Assembly: GCA_900546635.1 (NCBI GenBank)
Contig: URDS01000059.1
Coordinates: 1 to 12,449, forward strand
Direction of reading: 5' to 3'
DNA from: an uncultured Eubacteriales bacterium
GTDB taxonomy: Bacteria > Bacillota > Clostridia > Oscillospirales > CAG-272
DNA length: 12,449 bases
A model generated the notes under the pieces. It was given only the letters and a program-made list of their open reading frames with translations. It was not told the DNA's origin and made no database searches. Shown piece after piece: positions 12,281-12,449 of the stretch. The first letter of the stretch is position 1; the number at the start of each line of letters is the position of its first letter. The position numbers and the translations under genes are program-made.

Positions 12281-12449
12281 ATTGAATAAATAAAATGGTT
12301 ATTCCCTCATTGGCCTGTTCCAAATCCCGATCTTTGGCCACATAGGGGAATTTCTGTATCAAATACTGCGTAGAGAGATTAAAAATAGAAAAATCCTCTC
12401 CTTTGACAATTAAGCCGACTCGCTTATTCTCCTTTGCCCACCGGCGGGC
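12279..12449 (-). CDS. C-terminal fragment of an unrecognised protein, cut by window edge
   Basis: On the minus strand a frame is open from the window edge to TAA at 12281-12279, giving 56 residues. They begin ARRWAKENKRVGLIVKGEDF, continue SIFNLSTQYLIQKFPYVAKD and end RDLEQANEGITILFIQ. The mix of hydrophobic strands (VGLIVKG, GITILFI) and amphipathic helix (STQYLIQKF) reads like real protein, and the other two minus-strand frames gave no comparable reading. I do not recognise the family. It converges on the acyl carrier protein gene; its stop lies in the T-run of that gene's terminator, and no terminator of its own is apparent on the minus strand. Confidence 0.6.
   Translation of the reverse strand, partial: ARRWAKENKRVGLIVKGEDFSIFNLSTQYLIQKFPYVAKDRDLEQANEGITILFIQ

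Noticed and set aside
1..12449. CRISPR array, riboswitch, rRNA or transposon
   Set aside because: No regularly spaced repeats, no recognised riboswitch core before any gene, no rRNA sequence, and no transposase-like protein were seen by reading both strands.

Overview
The window reads as chromosomal DNA of a low-to-mid GC Firmicute, most likely a gut-type Clostridia (Oscillospirales/Ruminococcaceae-like; inferred from protein style, not searched). Support comes from AGGAGG-type ribosome sites, intrinsic terminators with U-tracts, TTGACA/TATAAT promoters, a CCA-encoding tRNA-Leu and Clostridia-like PcrA, RadA and SPFH/NfeD proteins. Most genes lie on the minus strand.

Layout. (1) Positions 2-418 (+): 3' part of a XRE-family regulator. 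(2) 415-1161 (+): a chimeric reading frame. Its first ~19 codons look like the start of the ImmA/IrrE-type gene that normally follows such a regulator. The rest is the C-terminal quarter of carbamoyl-phosphate synthase large subunit (CarB) in a much more AT-rich codon style. (3) 8444-1358 (-): a tightly packed five-gene operon in the order pcrA-like helicase, radA, GT2-GtrA glycosyltransferase, phosphodiester glycosidase (NAGPA-type), and a membrane-anchored protein of unknown function. It has a clear promoter at 8493-8521 and a terminator at 1291-1350. (4) 8445-8881: intergenic stretch with a possible 31-codon ORF and the terminator of the next gene. (5) 9979-8882 (-): membrane-bound GGDEF protein. 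(6) 10253-10171 (-): tRNA-Leu(UAG) with its own promoter and terminator. (7) 11820-10394 (-): NfeD-like and SPFH/stomatin-like pair. (8) 11991-12224 (+): acyl carrier protein with a near-consensus promoter and terminator. (9) 12279-12449 (-): C-terminal end of an unrecognised protein running off the window.

How the genes fit together. pcrA and radA are genome-maintenance genes (helicase; branch migration in recombination). They are apparently co-transcribed with three envelope genes: a polyprenyl-phosphate-sugar type glycosyltransferase fused to a GtrA membrane domain, a secreted or anchored phosphodiester glycosidase, and a single-pass extracellular protein. SPFH+NfeD is a known membrane-microdomain pair. 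The ACP feeds acyl-chain chemistry but has no fatty-acid gene beside it here.

I found no convincing previously undescribed system. The most notable anomaly is the ImmA/CarB chimera at the left end. It is either a genuine illegitimate recombination or, quite possibly, a metagenomic assembly join at a short shared sequence. The next most useful leads are the repair/envelope operon with its unknown last gene, and the unassigned small ORF at 8644.
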